Below, one piece after another: positions 17,002 to 27,000 of a stretch of DNA of 64,000 nt. Location of the stretch: assembly GCA_965246795.1 (NCBI GenBank), contig CBDFFN010000013.1, positions 434,001-498,000 on the forward strand, written 5' to 3'. The notes beneath the pieces are model-generated. The model made no database searches and was not told the origin of the DNA. It was given only the letters and a program-made list of their open reading frames with translations. This DNA is from JAJXWB01 sp965246795. Lineage in GTDB: Bacteria; Pseudomonadota; Alphaproteobacteria; Rhizobiales; Beijerinckiaceae. The first letter of the stretch is position 1; each line of letters begins with the position of its first letter. A program made the translations under genes and the position numbers.

Positions 17002-18153
17002 ATGTCGGACCTCGCCTTCGCCGCCCCGCCGCCGAGTACGGATGCGATGGAAGCTTTGCGCTACGATGTGCGCGCCTTCTGCGAGAAAGAGCTTGCGGGC
17101 ATGAGCGCGCAGAAACGCGCGGCGTCCTGGGGCGGACGCGATCCAGACTTTTCGCGCAAGATGGGCGCGCAAGGCTGGATCGGCATGACGTGGCCGAAGA
17201 AGTACCGCGGTCACGAGCGTAGTGCGCTCGAACGCTATGTTGTCCTCGAAGAAATGCTTGCGGCCGGTGCGCCGGTCGGCGCTCACTGGATCGCCGATCG
17301 CCAGAGCGGACCGACATTGCTGCGTTTCGGTACGGAAGAGCAGCGCGAAGCAATCCTGCCAAGAATTGTCGCAGGCGACTGCTATTTCTGCATCGGCATG
17401 AGCGAGCCGGATTCCGGTTCCGATCTTGCCGCGACGCGTACGAAGGCGACGCCCGTGCAGGGCGGCTTTCTCGTCAACGGCACGAAGGTCTGGACGTCGA
17501 ACGCGCACAACAGCCACTACATGATCCTGTTCTGCCGCACGGACGGAAAGGCGGACGATCGCCACGCTGGCGTCAGCCAGTTCCTTGTTGACATGACAAC
17601 ACCGGGCATCACCATCCGGCCAATCTTCGATCTCGCGGGCGAACATCACTTCAACGAGGTCGTCTTCGAGGATATGCCGCTGCCCGAAAGCGCGTTGATC
17701 GGCACGCTCGGCGGTGGCTGGAACCAGGTGACGAGCGAACTCGCCTACGAACGCTCCGGACCTGACCGTTTCTTATCCGCCTTCACGCTGCTGCTCGAGA
17801 CCGTTCGTTCGCTCGGTCCCGACGCGGGCGAGCGTGCCGCAATCGCAATCGGCCGCATCACAGCGCACCTCATGGTGCTGCGCCGTCTGTCGCGCTCGGT
17901 CGCCGGCATGTTGCAGCGTGGCGAAAATCCTGCCGTGCAGGCGGCGCTTGTGAAAGAACTCGGCACGACGCTCGAACAGGAAACGACGGAAGTCGTGCGG
18001 CTTCTCGTCGATGCTGAGCCCGACACAAGCGACGACAATCCTTACATCGCCGTACTTGCGCATACGATCATGCGTGCGCCGAGTTTCTCGATCCGCGGCG
18101 GCACGCGTGAGATTCTTCGCGGAATTATCGCGAAGGGATTGGGGTTGCGTTAG
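17002..18153 (+). CDS. Acyl-CoA dehydrogenase, long type
   Basis: A 383-residue acyl-CoA dehydrogenase. GMSEPDSGSDLAATRTKA is the central loop, NEVVFEDMPLPESALIG the beta-domain segment, and SIRGGTREILRGIIAKGLG the C-terminal FAD-contact motif. The ATG at 17002 is 24 bases after the preceding short-type dehydrogenase, indicating cotranscription and a likely alpha2-beta2 partnership as in sterol side-chain dehydrogenases. It is followed by a family B repeat and then an enoyl-CoA hydratase gene, the next enzyme of beta-oxidation. Confidence 0.92.
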   Translation: MSDLAFAAPPPSTDAMEALRYDVRAFCEKELAGMSAQKRAASWGGRDPDFSRKMGAQGWIGMTWPKKYRGHERSALERYVVLEEMLAAGAPVGAHWIADRQSGPTLLRFGTEEQREAILPRIVAGDCYFCIGMSEPDSGSDLAATRTKATPVQGGFLVNGTKVWTSNAHNSHYMILFCRTDGKADDRHAGVSQFLVDMTTPGITIRPIFDLAGEHHFNEVVFEDMPLPESALIGTLGGGWNQVTSELAYERSGPDRFLSAFTLLLETVRSLGPDAGERAAIAIGRITAHLMVLRRLSRSVAGMLQRGENPAVQAALVKELGTTLEQETTEVVRLLVDAEPDTSDDNPYIAVLAHTIMRAPSFSIRGGTREILRGIIAKGLGLR

Positions 18154-18169
18154 GGTGCCGCAACGAACA

Positions 18170-18267
18170 CCTGATCCTGAGAAACGGCCGCAGGCGGCGT
18201 CTCGTAGGATGCGAAAAGACGAAGTCGTCCTTCGAGACGCTTGCTATGCAAGCTCCTCAGGATGAGG
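18170..18267. repeat. Intergenic palindromic repeat, family B
   Basis: A facing pair of the CCTCATCCTGAGGAGC...GTCTCGAAGGATG element lies between the dehydrogenase and enoyl-CoA hydratase genes. The left copy has decayed (CCTGATCCTGAGAAACG) while the right copy (CGTCCTTCGAGACGCTTGC, then CAAGCTCCTCAGGATGAGG) is nearly canonical. Confidence 0.8.
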
Positions 18268-18285
18268 TCCGGGAGGAGCACGGCA

Positions 18286-19065
18286 ATGACTCTGCACAAG
18301 TACAAAGACATCTCCCTTGAACACGACGGCCATGTCGCCGTCGTCACATTGCGGAAGCCACCGCATAATTTCTTCGACAATGCGCTGATCCGCGAGATCG
18401 CGCATGCGTTCGAGATTTGCGATAACGACGCCAACGTTCGCGTCATCTTGCTTGAGGCCGAAGGTAAATCGTTTTGCGCCGGCGCCGACCTCGTCAATCG
18501 CGCCGATACCGGCACGGTCGCGGAAGGTGGCCAGCATTTGTACAAAGAGGCCGCACGTCTCTTTCGCGCACGAAAGCCGTCGATCGCCGCCGTGCAGGGC
18601 GCGGCCATTGGCGGCGGGCTCGGCCTCGCCTGCATGGCCGACTTTCGTGTCACCTGTCCCGAAGCGCGTTTCTCCGCGAATTTCGCGAAACTCGGGTTTC
18701 ATCCGGGCTTCGGCCTGACGGAAGTGCTGCCACGGCTCGTCGGTCCGCAAAAGGCAGCGCTGCTCTTCTACACTGCGCGTCGCATCGGCGGCGAAGAGGC
18801 GGTGAAGATCGGTCTCGCGGACGTGCTCGCGCCACAGGCCGAATTGCACGGTCACGCAATGGCGCTCGCGCAGGAAATTGCGACGTCGGCCCCGCTCGCC
18901 ATCCTGTCGATCCGCGAGACGCTGCGCCGCGGGCTGGTCGATGCCGTCGAACGCGCGACCGAGCGCGAACTCGTCGAGCAGGACTGGCAACGGCGCACAT
19001 CCGACTTCAAGGAAGGTGTTGCGGCAACCAACGAGCGGCGCACCGCGAATTTCACCGGCCGCTGA
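18286..19065 (+). CDS. Enoyl-CoA hydratase/isomerase family protein
   Basis: A 259-residue crotonase-fold protein. The first oxyanion-hole strand is EAEGKSFCAGADL at about residue 60-72. The second is AAIGGGLGLACMADFRV at about residue 106, followed by FSANFAKLGFHPGFGLTEVLPRLVG, where catalytic carboxylates normally sit. The start at 18286 has GGGAGGAG 7 bases upstream. It presumably hydrates the enoyl-CoA made by the dehydrogenases before it. The spacing of active-site Glu residues suggests hydratase or isomerase activity, and the exact reaction is unassigned. Confidence 0.92.
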   Translation: MTLHKYKDISLEHDGHVAVVTLRKPPHNFFDNALIREIAHAFEICDNDANVRVILLEAEGKSFCAGADLVNRADTGTVAEGGQHLYKEAARLFRARKPSIAAVQGAAIGGGLGLACMADFRVTCPEARFSANFAKLGFHPGFGLTEVLPRLVGPQKAALLFYTARRIGGEEAVKIGLADVLAPQAELHGHAMALAQEIATSAPLAILSIRETLRRGLVDAVERATERELVEQDWQRRTSDFKEGVAATNERRTANFTGR

Positions 19066-19275
19066 AACCTTTGCGCGTTAATGCCTGCCGCGCCTGTGAC
19101 TCAAAAAACACGCGTGCCGGCTTCGCGCAAGCAGCGCAGCAAAAGACGGAGCAACGCGATTCTCATCCGTGCGGCTCAAGCGTAGATTGAAATCGATTCG
19201 GGGCGAGGCGGACGTCCCGGGATGCACGGCCGTTGCAGGACGGACGACGGCTCCGCCGCGCAAGGAATCGTGCGA

Positions 19276-21771
19276 ATGCGGCGTAACGCCCCGCGTGACC
19301 TGTTGCGTTTCGTCTGTATCGCCTCCTCCGCCCTTCTGATGCCGGCGTCCGCGCGCGCCGACGCCATTCAGGCCGCGGTGGGCGATCTCGAATCCATGAG
19401 CGAGCCGCAGGTCATCGGCGTTTCGCTGTTCGTCGCGCTGACGCTCTTCGCAACGATCGTGTCGCTATTACATCTTGCCGGTCGCCGGAACTGGACGGCG
19501 CGCGAACGTACGCTGACCGCCGAGATCGATCGCCTGCATGCCGCGCTCGATCGCGCCACGTTCTTTCTTGCGGGCGAGCCGCAGATCACCATCGTTTGGG
19601 GCAACGGTGCGAGCGGCGAACCTGAGATCGAGGGCGACATCGACCTCGTTATCGATGCGCCGGTGCCGCGCCGCGTGCTCGGTTTCGGCGCATGGTTGCC
19701 GCCGGGCGCCGCACAGACTCTTGACGCCAATGTCGCGCGATTGCGCAGCCGCGGCGAGGGGTTCCGAGGCGCGTTCGTTACGCTTGCCGGCCGCTATCTC
19801 GAAGCCGAAGGCCGCGCTGTCAGCGGTCGTGCCGTGCTGCGACTGCGCGACGTTTCCGGCGACCGCATGGAATTGCTGGCGCTGCGCCGCCAGCACACAG
19901 ATCTGGGCACTGAGACCGCGAAACTACGCGCGCTTCTCGATACGAGCGCCGACCCGGCATGGCTGCGCGATAATGATGGCCGGCTCGCCTGGGTCAACGA
20001 CGCTTATGTGCGCGGCGTCGAGGCAAAGGACCTGTCCGACACGCTGGACCGGCAGGTCGAGCTCCTCGATCGCGACCAGCGCGTCGATGCCACGCGGACA
20101 CTCGAGACGAATCCCGAATGGCGTGCGCGCGTGACAGCGCTCATCGGTGGCGAACGCCATCCCGTCGACGCGCGCGTCGTTGCCGCAACGGGCGACGGTA
20201 CGCTCGGCATCGTGCGCGACCGCTCCGAGATTACGCGGCTGAAGGCCGACCTCGAACGCCGCATGGACGCGCATGGTCGCACGCTCGACCAACTGGCAAC
20301 GGCCGTGGCGACCTTCGACGGCAGCCGCCGCCTCGTCTTCCACAACGCCGCCTACCGACAATTGTGGAGTCTCGACCAGACCTTCCTCGAAGGCGCGCCG
20401 ACCGACGGTGAAATTCTCGACCGGCTGCGCGCCTCGCGCCGCCTGCCGGAAGAAGCGGATTTCCGGAGCTGGAAGACGCAACTCCATACTGCCTATCAAT
20501 CCGTCGAGACGGTCGCGCACACCTGGTATCTGCCCGGCGGCCAGACGCTACGCGTCGTGCAGAACCCCGACCCGCAGGGCGGCGTCACTTATCTCTTTGA
20601 CGACGTGACGGAGCGCGTGCAGATCGAGTCGCGCTTCAATACGCTGTCGCGTGTGCAGAGCGAGACCCTCGACACGCTGCGCGAAGGTGTCGCCGTGTTC
20701 GGCACCGATGCGCGGCTCAAACTCTACAATCCCGCACTCGCCGCCATCGCCCGCACGCCGACCGAGCATCTGGCCGATGGACCGCGTTTCGATGCGCTTG
20801 CCGCGTCGCTCGCACCACGCGACGCCGGCCATGCGGAATGGGACATGGTGCGCGCCGCCGTCACCGGCTTCCGGCAGGAGCGCCGTCCGATCGCCTGCCG
20901 CTACGAGCGTGCCGACGGAAGTGCGCTAGACTGTCTCGCTGCACCCCTGCCCGACGGCGCGATGCTGCTTACCTTCACCGATGTGACGGCGCAGGTGAAT
21001 GTCGAACGGGCTCTCACCGAGCGCAACGACGCGCTGCTTGACGCCGCCAACCTGCGCAACAGTTTCGTCCACCATGTCTCGTTCGAACTGCGCTCGCCGC
21101 TGACTGCAATCATCGGCTTCAGCGAGATGCTCACCGGCGGCACAGCCGGCCCGTTGACGCCGCGGCAGATCGAATATGCCGGCCATATCCGTCAGTCTTC
21201 GGACGCACTGCTTGCGATCATCGACGACATTCTCGATCTCGCGACGATCGACCGCGACGCGCTCGAACTGCAATTGTCGGACGTCGACATCGCCGATGCG
21301 ATGGCGGGCGCGGCGCAGGGCGTGCAGGATCGGCTGGCCGAACTCAAGATCGAGCTTCGCATCGTCATCACGCCGAATGCCATCGGCGCATTCCGTGCCG
21401 ATGCGAAGCGGTTGCGGCAGGTGCTCTTCAACCTGCTCTCGAACGCGATCGGTTTCTCCGAACCCGGCCAGACAGTGACGCTGGCCGCGATGCGGCGCGA
21501 GGACGCCGTCGTGTTCAAGGTTTCCGACCGGGGCCGCGGCATCCCGCCCGACGTGATCGAGCGCGTTTTCGACCGTTTCCAGAGCCAGACGGTCGGCTCC
21601 CGGCATCGGGGGGTTGGTCTCGGGCTTTCTCTGGTAAAGTCGCTGGTAGAATTGCACGACGGTCGCGTCCTCATTGATTCGGCTGTCGGAGAGGGTACAA
21701 CCGTGACCTGCATCTTCCCGTCGCCCATTCAGCCCGCGCTTGAGAACACGCCCACCCTGTCGCAGGCGTGA
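19276..21771 (+). CDS. divL: DivL-like PAS sensor kinase with Phe at the phosphoacceptor site
   Basis: An 831-residue membrane-linked kinase. A signal-like N-terminus (to about residue 28) is followed by a transmembrane helix at about 46-68 and three PAS-like modules between about 230 and 570. A HisKA helix and a complete HATPase_c domain follow, with N-box NLLSNAI, G1 DRGRGIP and G2 GVGLGLSL. The H-box reads SFELRSPLT, so Phe603 (codon 21082-21084) replaces the histidine of SHELR. Caulobacter DivL has Tyr at this site and works as an allosteric regulator of CckA rather than a classical kinase. The same tsaE, amgK, murU, addB, addA, trxA neighbourhood supports orthology. The ATG at 19276 has AAGGAA upstream and starts the signal segment. 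The 210 bases before it hold no recognisable feature. Confidence 0.82.
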   Translation: MRRNAPRDLLRFVCIASSALLMPASARADAIQAAVGDLESMSEPQVIGVSLFVALTLFATIVSLLHLAGRRNWTARERTLTAEIDRLHAALDRATFFLAGEPQITIVWGNGASGEPEIEGDIDLVIDAPVPRRVLGFGAWLPPGAAQTLDANVARLRSRGEGFRGAFVTLAGRYLEAEGRAVSGRAVLRLRDVSGDRMELLALRRQHTDLGTETAKLRALLDTSADPAWLRDNDGRLAWVNDAYVRGVEAKDLSDTLDRQVELLDRDQRVDATRTLETNPEWRARVTALIGGERHPVDARVVAATGDGTLGIVRDRSEITRLKADLERRMDAHGRTLDQLATAVATFDGSRRLVFHNAAYRQLWSLDQTFLEGAPTDGEILDRLRASRRLPEEADFRSWKTQLHTAYQSVETVAHTWYLPGGQTLRVVQNPDPQGGVTYLFDDVTERVQIESRFNTLSRVQSETLDTLREGVAVFGTDARLKLYNPALAAIARTPTEHLADGPRFDALAASLAPRDAGHAEWDMVRAAVTGFRQERRPIACRYERADGSALDCLAAPLPDGAMLLTFTDVTAQVNVERALTERNDALLDAANLRNSFVHHVSFELRSPLTAIIGFSEMLTGGTAGPLTPRQIEYAGHIRQSSDALLAIIDDILDLATIDRDALELQLSDVDIADAMAGAAQGVQDRLAELKIELRIVITPNAIGAFRADAKRLRQVLFNLLSNAIGFSEPGQTVTLAAMRREDAVVFKVSDRGRGIPPDVIERVFDRFQSQTVGSRHRGVGLGLSLVKSLVELHDGRVLIDSAVGEGTTVTCIFPSPIQPALENTPTLSQA

Positions 21772-23297
21772 GCGAGACCGCGATGGCGGATTGGGACCTT
21801 GTTCTTTCCGACGAGGCGGCGACGCGCGCCTTCGCCGGCGCGATCGGCGATCTCGTGGGCGCCAATGACCTCGTGACGCTGGGCGGCGAGCTCGGTACGG
21901 GCAAAACAACCTTCGCCCGCGCGCTAATCCGGCATCTGCTGCGCGACGATGACATCGAGGTCCCAAGCCCGACCTTCACGCTGATGCAGGTTTACGACGG
22001 GCCGAATTTTCCTGTTGTCCACGCCGATCTCTACCGGATCGGTCATAGTTCCGATCTCGTCGAACTCGGCTGGGACGAGGCGTCCGACGGCGCGCTCGTT
22101 CTCGTTGAATGGGCAGACCGAGCCGGTCAGGCGCTTACAGCGGATCGTCTGGACATCCGCTTTTCGCTCGTGCCCGGTCGTGACAATGCGCGCGGTGTCC
22201 ACGTCACCGGCGAAGGTGCGATGGCATCCCGCCTCGCACGCGCGCGCGCCGTGCGTTCGCTGTTCGAGCGCTCGGGCTTCGAGCAAGCAGAACGGAAGTT
22301 CATGCTCGGCGACGCCTCGACGCGCGCCTACGAACGCCTGACGAAAGGAAACGGCGACACCGCGATCCTGATGATCTCGCCGCCTCGACCAGATGGCCCA
22401 CCGATCCGTTTCGGGCGTTCCTACAGCGCGATTGCGCGGCTCGCCGAGAACATCGAGCCGTTTCTCGCGATGGATACGGCGCTCGCAAGCGAGGGTTTTT
22501 CGCCGCCGAAAATTCTCGCGGCCGATATCGGCACCGGGCTTGCGATCATCGAAGACCTCGGCGCGGAGGGCGTCGTCGGCGACGACGGCCCGATCCTCGA
22601 ACGTTACACCGAGGCTGTCGGCGTGCTCGCGACGCTGCACGGACGGCCTTTGCCCGACACGTTCCCCGGTTTCGAGGAGCGGCCTTACCGGCTGCCGCCT
22701 TACGATCTCGACGCATTACTGATCGAGGTTGAACTGCTCGCAGACTGGTATGTGCCTCATATCGAAGGTGGCACGCTTTCGTCCGGACAGCGTGCGACGT
22801 TCATCAATCTGTGGCGGCAGGCGCTCATCGAGATCGTGAGCGCGCGGTCGACATGGACGCTGCGCGACTTTCATTCGCCCAACCTGCTGTGGCTCGCCGA
22901 TCGCGCAGGCGCACAGCGTGTCGGGCTGATCGACTTCCAGGACGCGGTGATGGGCCACCCTGCGTACGACGTCGCATCGCTGGCGCAGGATGCTCGCGTC
23001 GATATTCCCGACGACATGGAACTGCGTCTTCTGAGCCATTATGCGCGAGCGCGGCGCGCCGCTACGCCGGACTTCGACATGGCCGCCTTTGCGCGCGCCT
23101 ACGCGATCCTCGGTGCGCAGCGAACGACGAAAATCCTCGGCATCTTCGCGCGGCTCGACAAGCGCGACGGCAAACCACAATATCGCGTCCACCTTCCGCG
23201 TATCGCGCGCTACCTGCGCAAGAACCTTTCGCATCCCGCGCTGAGTGGCCTGCGCACGTGGTTCGACGAACATCTGCCGGCGCTCGCGGATGCCTGA
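21768..23297 (+). CDS. tsaE: Fused TsaE (tRNA t6A ATPase) and AmgK-like sugar kinase
   Basis: A 509-residue two-domain protein. Residues 1 to about 150 are TsaE, the ATPase of the tRNA threonylcarbamoyladenosine complex, with Walker A GELGTGKTT and SPTFTLMQVY. From about 165 it is an aminoglycoside-phosphotransferase-fold kinase with LRDFHSPNLLW and LIDFQDA, the catalytic and metal loops of AmgK, which phosphorylates N-acetylmuramate/GlcNAc at C1. The GTG at 21768 overlaps the divL stop; an ATG at 21783 is possible. The next gene is murU, AmgK's pathway partner, so the kinase half very likely serves peptidoglycan recycling. The fusion is known in alphaproteobacteria. Confidence 0.9.
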   Translation: MSETAMADWDLVLSDEAATRAFAGAIGDLVGANDLVTLGGELGTGKTTFARALIRHLLRDDDIEVPSPTFTLMQVYDGPNFPVVHADLYRIGHSSDLVELGWDEASDGALVLVEWADRAGQALTADRLDIRFSLVPGRDNARGVHVTGEGAMASRLARARAVRSLFERSGFEQAERKFMLGDASTRAYERLTKGNGDTAILMISPPRPDGPPIRFGRSYSAIARLAENIEPFLAMDTALASEGFSPPKILAADIGTGLAIIEDLGAEGVVGDDGPILERYTEAVGVLATLHGRPLPDTFPGFEERPYRLPPYDLDALLIEVELLADWYVPHIEGGTLSSGQRATFINLWRQALIEIVSARSTWTLRDFHSPNLLWLADRAGAQRVGLIDFQDAVMGHPAYDVASLAQDARVDIPDDMELRLLSHYARARRAATPDFDMAAFARAYAILGAQRTTKILGIFARLDKRDGKPQYRVHLPRIARYLRKNLSHPALSGLRTWFDEHLPALADA

Positions 23298-24012
23298 ACG
23301 GCCCGATATCGCGATGGTCTTTGCGGCCGGGCTCGGCACGCGCATGCGACCGATGACCGACACGATGCCGAAGCCGCTCGTCGAAGTCGGGCGACGCACG
23401 CTGCTCGACCATATGCTCGACAGGTTCGTCGAAGGCGGCGTCGCGCGCGCCATCGTCAACGTGCATTACCGTGCGGACCAGATCGAAGATCATCTTCGTG
23501 GACGCACGCAGCCTGACATCACGATCTCGGATGAACGTGGAAAACTGCTCGATCAAGGCGGCGGTATTCGCAAGGTGCTTCCGCTGCTCGGTGATGGGCC
23601 GTTCTTCATCGCCAACACCGATGCCATCTGGACGGACGAGCGCGAAAATGTCGTCGCGGCGCTCGCGGATGTGTGGGACCCCGCGCGCATGGATGTGCTC
23701 CTGCTTGTCGCGCAACGCGAAGGCGCGATCGGCGTCGACTGGCCGGGCGACTTCCATCTGCAACAGGTCGGACAGCTTGTTCGCCGTACCGGCGAGGAAG
23801 AAGCGGACTACGTTTACGCCGGCGTCGGCATCATGAAGGCGTCGCTGTTCGCAACCTTTACGGACGACGTGTTCCGCCTCGCGCCGTCGTTTTTCGATGC
23901 GGCGACGCGCGGGCGGCTGCACGGTCACGTGCTGCGCGGGCGCTGGCTGCATGTCGGCACACCTCAGGCCGTCGGTGAGGCCGAAGACGCGTTGCGCGCG
24001 ACGGCCTCGTGA
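23290..24012 (+). CDS. murU: N-acetylmuramate 1-phosphate uridylyltransferase (MurU-like)
   Basis: A 240-residue nucleotidyltransferase. It opens with MVFAAGLGTRMRPMTDTMPKPLVEV, the sugar-nucleotidyltransferase signature loop with the catalytic Arg and Lys. The middle has DQGGGIRKVLP and FIANTDAIW, where the Asp binds the metal. In the MurNAc recycling route AmgK makes MurNAc-1-P and MurU makes UDP-MurNAc, bypassing de novo synthesis and fosfomycin inhibition. It overlaps the tsaE-amgK stop by 8 bases. A generic glucose- or mannose-1-phosphate nucleotidyltransferase is the alternative, but adjacency to AmgK favours MurU. Confidence 0.85.
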   Translation: MPERPDIAMVFAAGLGTRMRPMTDTMPKPLVEVGRRTLLDHMLDRFVEGGVARAIVNVHYRADQIEDHLRGRTQPDITISDERGKLLDQGGGIRKVLPLLGDGPFFIANTDAIWTDERENVVAALADVWDPARMDVLLLVAQREGAIGVDWPGDFHLQQVGQLVRRTGEEEADYVYAGVGIMKASLFATFTDDVFRLAPSFFDAATRGRLHGHVLRGRWLHVGTPQAVGEAEDALRATAS

Positions 24013-27000
24013 ATTCTGAGCGCGCGCGCGCCAACGTCTTTACGATCGCGCCGGACGTCCCTTTCCTCGCGACATTTGCAAAAACACTCTTCGACGGGCG
24101 CATCGTCCCCGGTCTTTCAGGCGCTAGCTCCCCCTTCGATATCGCGCGTGCGACGATCTTCGTGCCGACGCAACGTGCGCGCCGCGCGCTCGTCACTGCT
24201 CTTTCTGAGGCCGCCGGCGGCGCGACGCTGCTGCCGCGCATTGCAGCGCTCGGCGCGCTGGACGATGCAGAAAGCGGTCAGACCGGTGACGGCATCGCTT
24301 CGGTGATCGCAATCCCGCCCGCCATCGGCGCGCTGGAACGACGTCTGCTGCTAACTCAACTCGTTCACCGCTGGGCGCAAGAATTGCCCGGCGCGATCGT
24401 GCTCGCGCATGCGACGGGCTACGACACGGATGATAAACAAGCGCTGCTCGTCGGCAACACACCGGCCGATGCCTTCGCGCTCGCGGGTGCGCTCGGCGCG
24501 CTGATCGACGAATTCATCATCGAAGGCATCGATCCCGCCGCGCTCAGCGGACTCGTCGAGGCCGAACACGATCCCTATTGGCGCATCACGACGCACTTCC
24601 TCAAAATCGCGTTCGAGGCCTGGCCGAAGATGCTGGCGGAGCGCGGCCTCATCGATGCGGCGCGCCGCCGCGTGCTGCTTGCCGATGCCGAGACCGCGCG
24701 GCTCACCGGCGGTGGCAATCACGACCCGATGATCGTGCTCGGTTCGACCGGCACCAACGACGCAACCGCACGCCTGATGGCAGCGATCTCCAGGTTGCCC
24801 AACGGCGCGGTCGTGTTGCCGGGCCTCGATACGATCATGCCCGACACGGTCTTTGCCGGCATCGGACTCGCCGGCGACGGCGCGGAAGAGCCCGGCTTCG
24901 GTCATCCGCAAGCGGCGTTGAAGCGCTTGCTCGGTGCATTGCGCGTTGCGCGGAATGATGTAGTCGAACTTTCGCCGACTGGCCTCACATTGCGCGCGAA
25001 ATTTCTGTCCGACGCGTTGCTGCCAGCCGAAGCGACCGATGTCTGGCCTCAGGCACGCGAAAGCCACGCGCCGGAGATCGCGCAGGCGCTCGAAAACATC
25101 GCCTTGCTCGAAGCGGCTGACGAACGCGAAGAAGCGCTCGCCATCGCCGTGCGTCTTCGCGAGGTGACAGAGACGCCGACACAGACTGCTGCGCTCGTGA
25201 CGCCCGACCGAACATTGGCGCGACGCGTACGTGCGGAACTCGCGCGCTGGTCGGTCGGTGTCGACGACAGCGCCGGTGTGGCCTTGTCATCTACGCCGCG
25301 CACAGTCCTCGCGCGGCTTGTACTCGCCGCCGCCGACGAAAAAAGCGACGCCGCCGCGCTCGCCGTGCTGTCGCACGCGCGTACGCTGCTCAACCGCGAA
25401 CGATGTGGCGTCGTGAAGCTTGCACGCGACCTTGAGATCGGCGTTTTTCGCGCCGGTATCGCGCCGGGCGACGATGTCGCGCAGCGCATCGCTCTTGCAC
25501 GGAATGCAGCTGGCGACAGGCGCGCCCATCGCGCGAACAGAGCTATCACAGCGGACGAGTGGACTGCGATGGCCGCTCTCTTGCGCGATCTGCAGGCCGC
25601 GCTTGCACCATTGCAGGGCGGCGATGCACGCAAACCGCTCGCGACATGGATTGATCTTCATCGCGCGGCTCTCGCAATCATCGCAGGCGCCACCGCGTCC
25701 GACATCGACGCAGCAATCGACGCGCTCTTCGACGATCCCGCTTTGTCAGGCAGCGCCCTCGTGCTCGAGCTTGCTGATTATCGCGTGATGTTCGATCGAC
25801 TCGCCGCCACGCGCACTTTGCCCAGTGTGCAGGGCACACACCCGCGCGTGAAGATCCTCGGGCTTCTCGAAGCGCGGCTTCTTCACGCCGATGTCGTCAT
25901 ACTCGCGGGCCTCGACGAGGCGATTTGGCCGCCGGTCGCGCAGACCGATCCGTTCCTCAACCGGCCGATGCGAACGGCGCTCGGCCTGACGCCGCCGGAG
26001 CGTCGCATCGGTCAGACCGCGCATGACTTCTGGATGGCGATGGGCGCGCCGAACGTTCTGCTGACGCGCGCGAAGAAGCGTGGCGGATCACCGACGACGC
26101 CGTCACGTTTTCTGCGCCGTATCATCGCACTGGCGGGCAACGCGATCGATCCTGCGATCGCGCGCGGCGAATATTACGCGCAACTTGCGCGTCGCCTCGA
26201 CACGCCACACGAGGATGAGCGCAAGCGGCTCGAACCGCCGCAGCCAAAGCCAGCGGTCGAACTTCGACCGATACAGCTCAGCGTTACGCGGATTGAGACT
26301 TGGATCCGCGATCCCTATGCGATCTACGCCGAACGCATCCTCGAACTGACTCCGGTCGGCACGCTCGACAAACCGCCGGGCTATGCAGAACAGGGCACGG
26401 CAATTCACAATGCAATCGAATGGGCGGCAAAAGAATTTGGCACAGACCCGTTACCCGCGGATGCAGTGCGACGCCTCGAAGCCGAGGGCACGCAACAACT
26501 TTCCGCGCTCGAAGGTGACGCGACGTGGCAGACATTTCGTCGCCCGCGACAGATGGGCGGCCTGCGATATTTTATCGCCTATCACGCCGCACGACAGCCA
26601 TTGCTCGCATCGCTACTTGCAGAAGCTTCCGGCCGTTGGGACATATCCCTGAACGATGGCAGCACGTTCGCGCTGACATGCAAGGCCGACCGTATCGAAG
26701 TCGCGCGTGACGGCGCTGTGCGGATTGTCGATTTCAAAACGGGATCGCTGCCCGCGCAGAAAGACATCACGGACGATCTGGCGCCGCAGCTTACGCTCGA
26801 AGCCGCGATGATCGCGGAAGGCGCATTTGCAGAACTTTCGGCGCGTGATGTGACTGACGCGCTCTACATCAAGCTCGGTAGTCGCGACGGTGGCGAACAA
26901 AAGCTTCTCGCCGTAAAGGACATGACGTTCGCGGAACTTGTCTCGCATCATCGTGCACGGCTCCACGCCCTCATTGAGCAATATCGCGACCCGGAACAAG

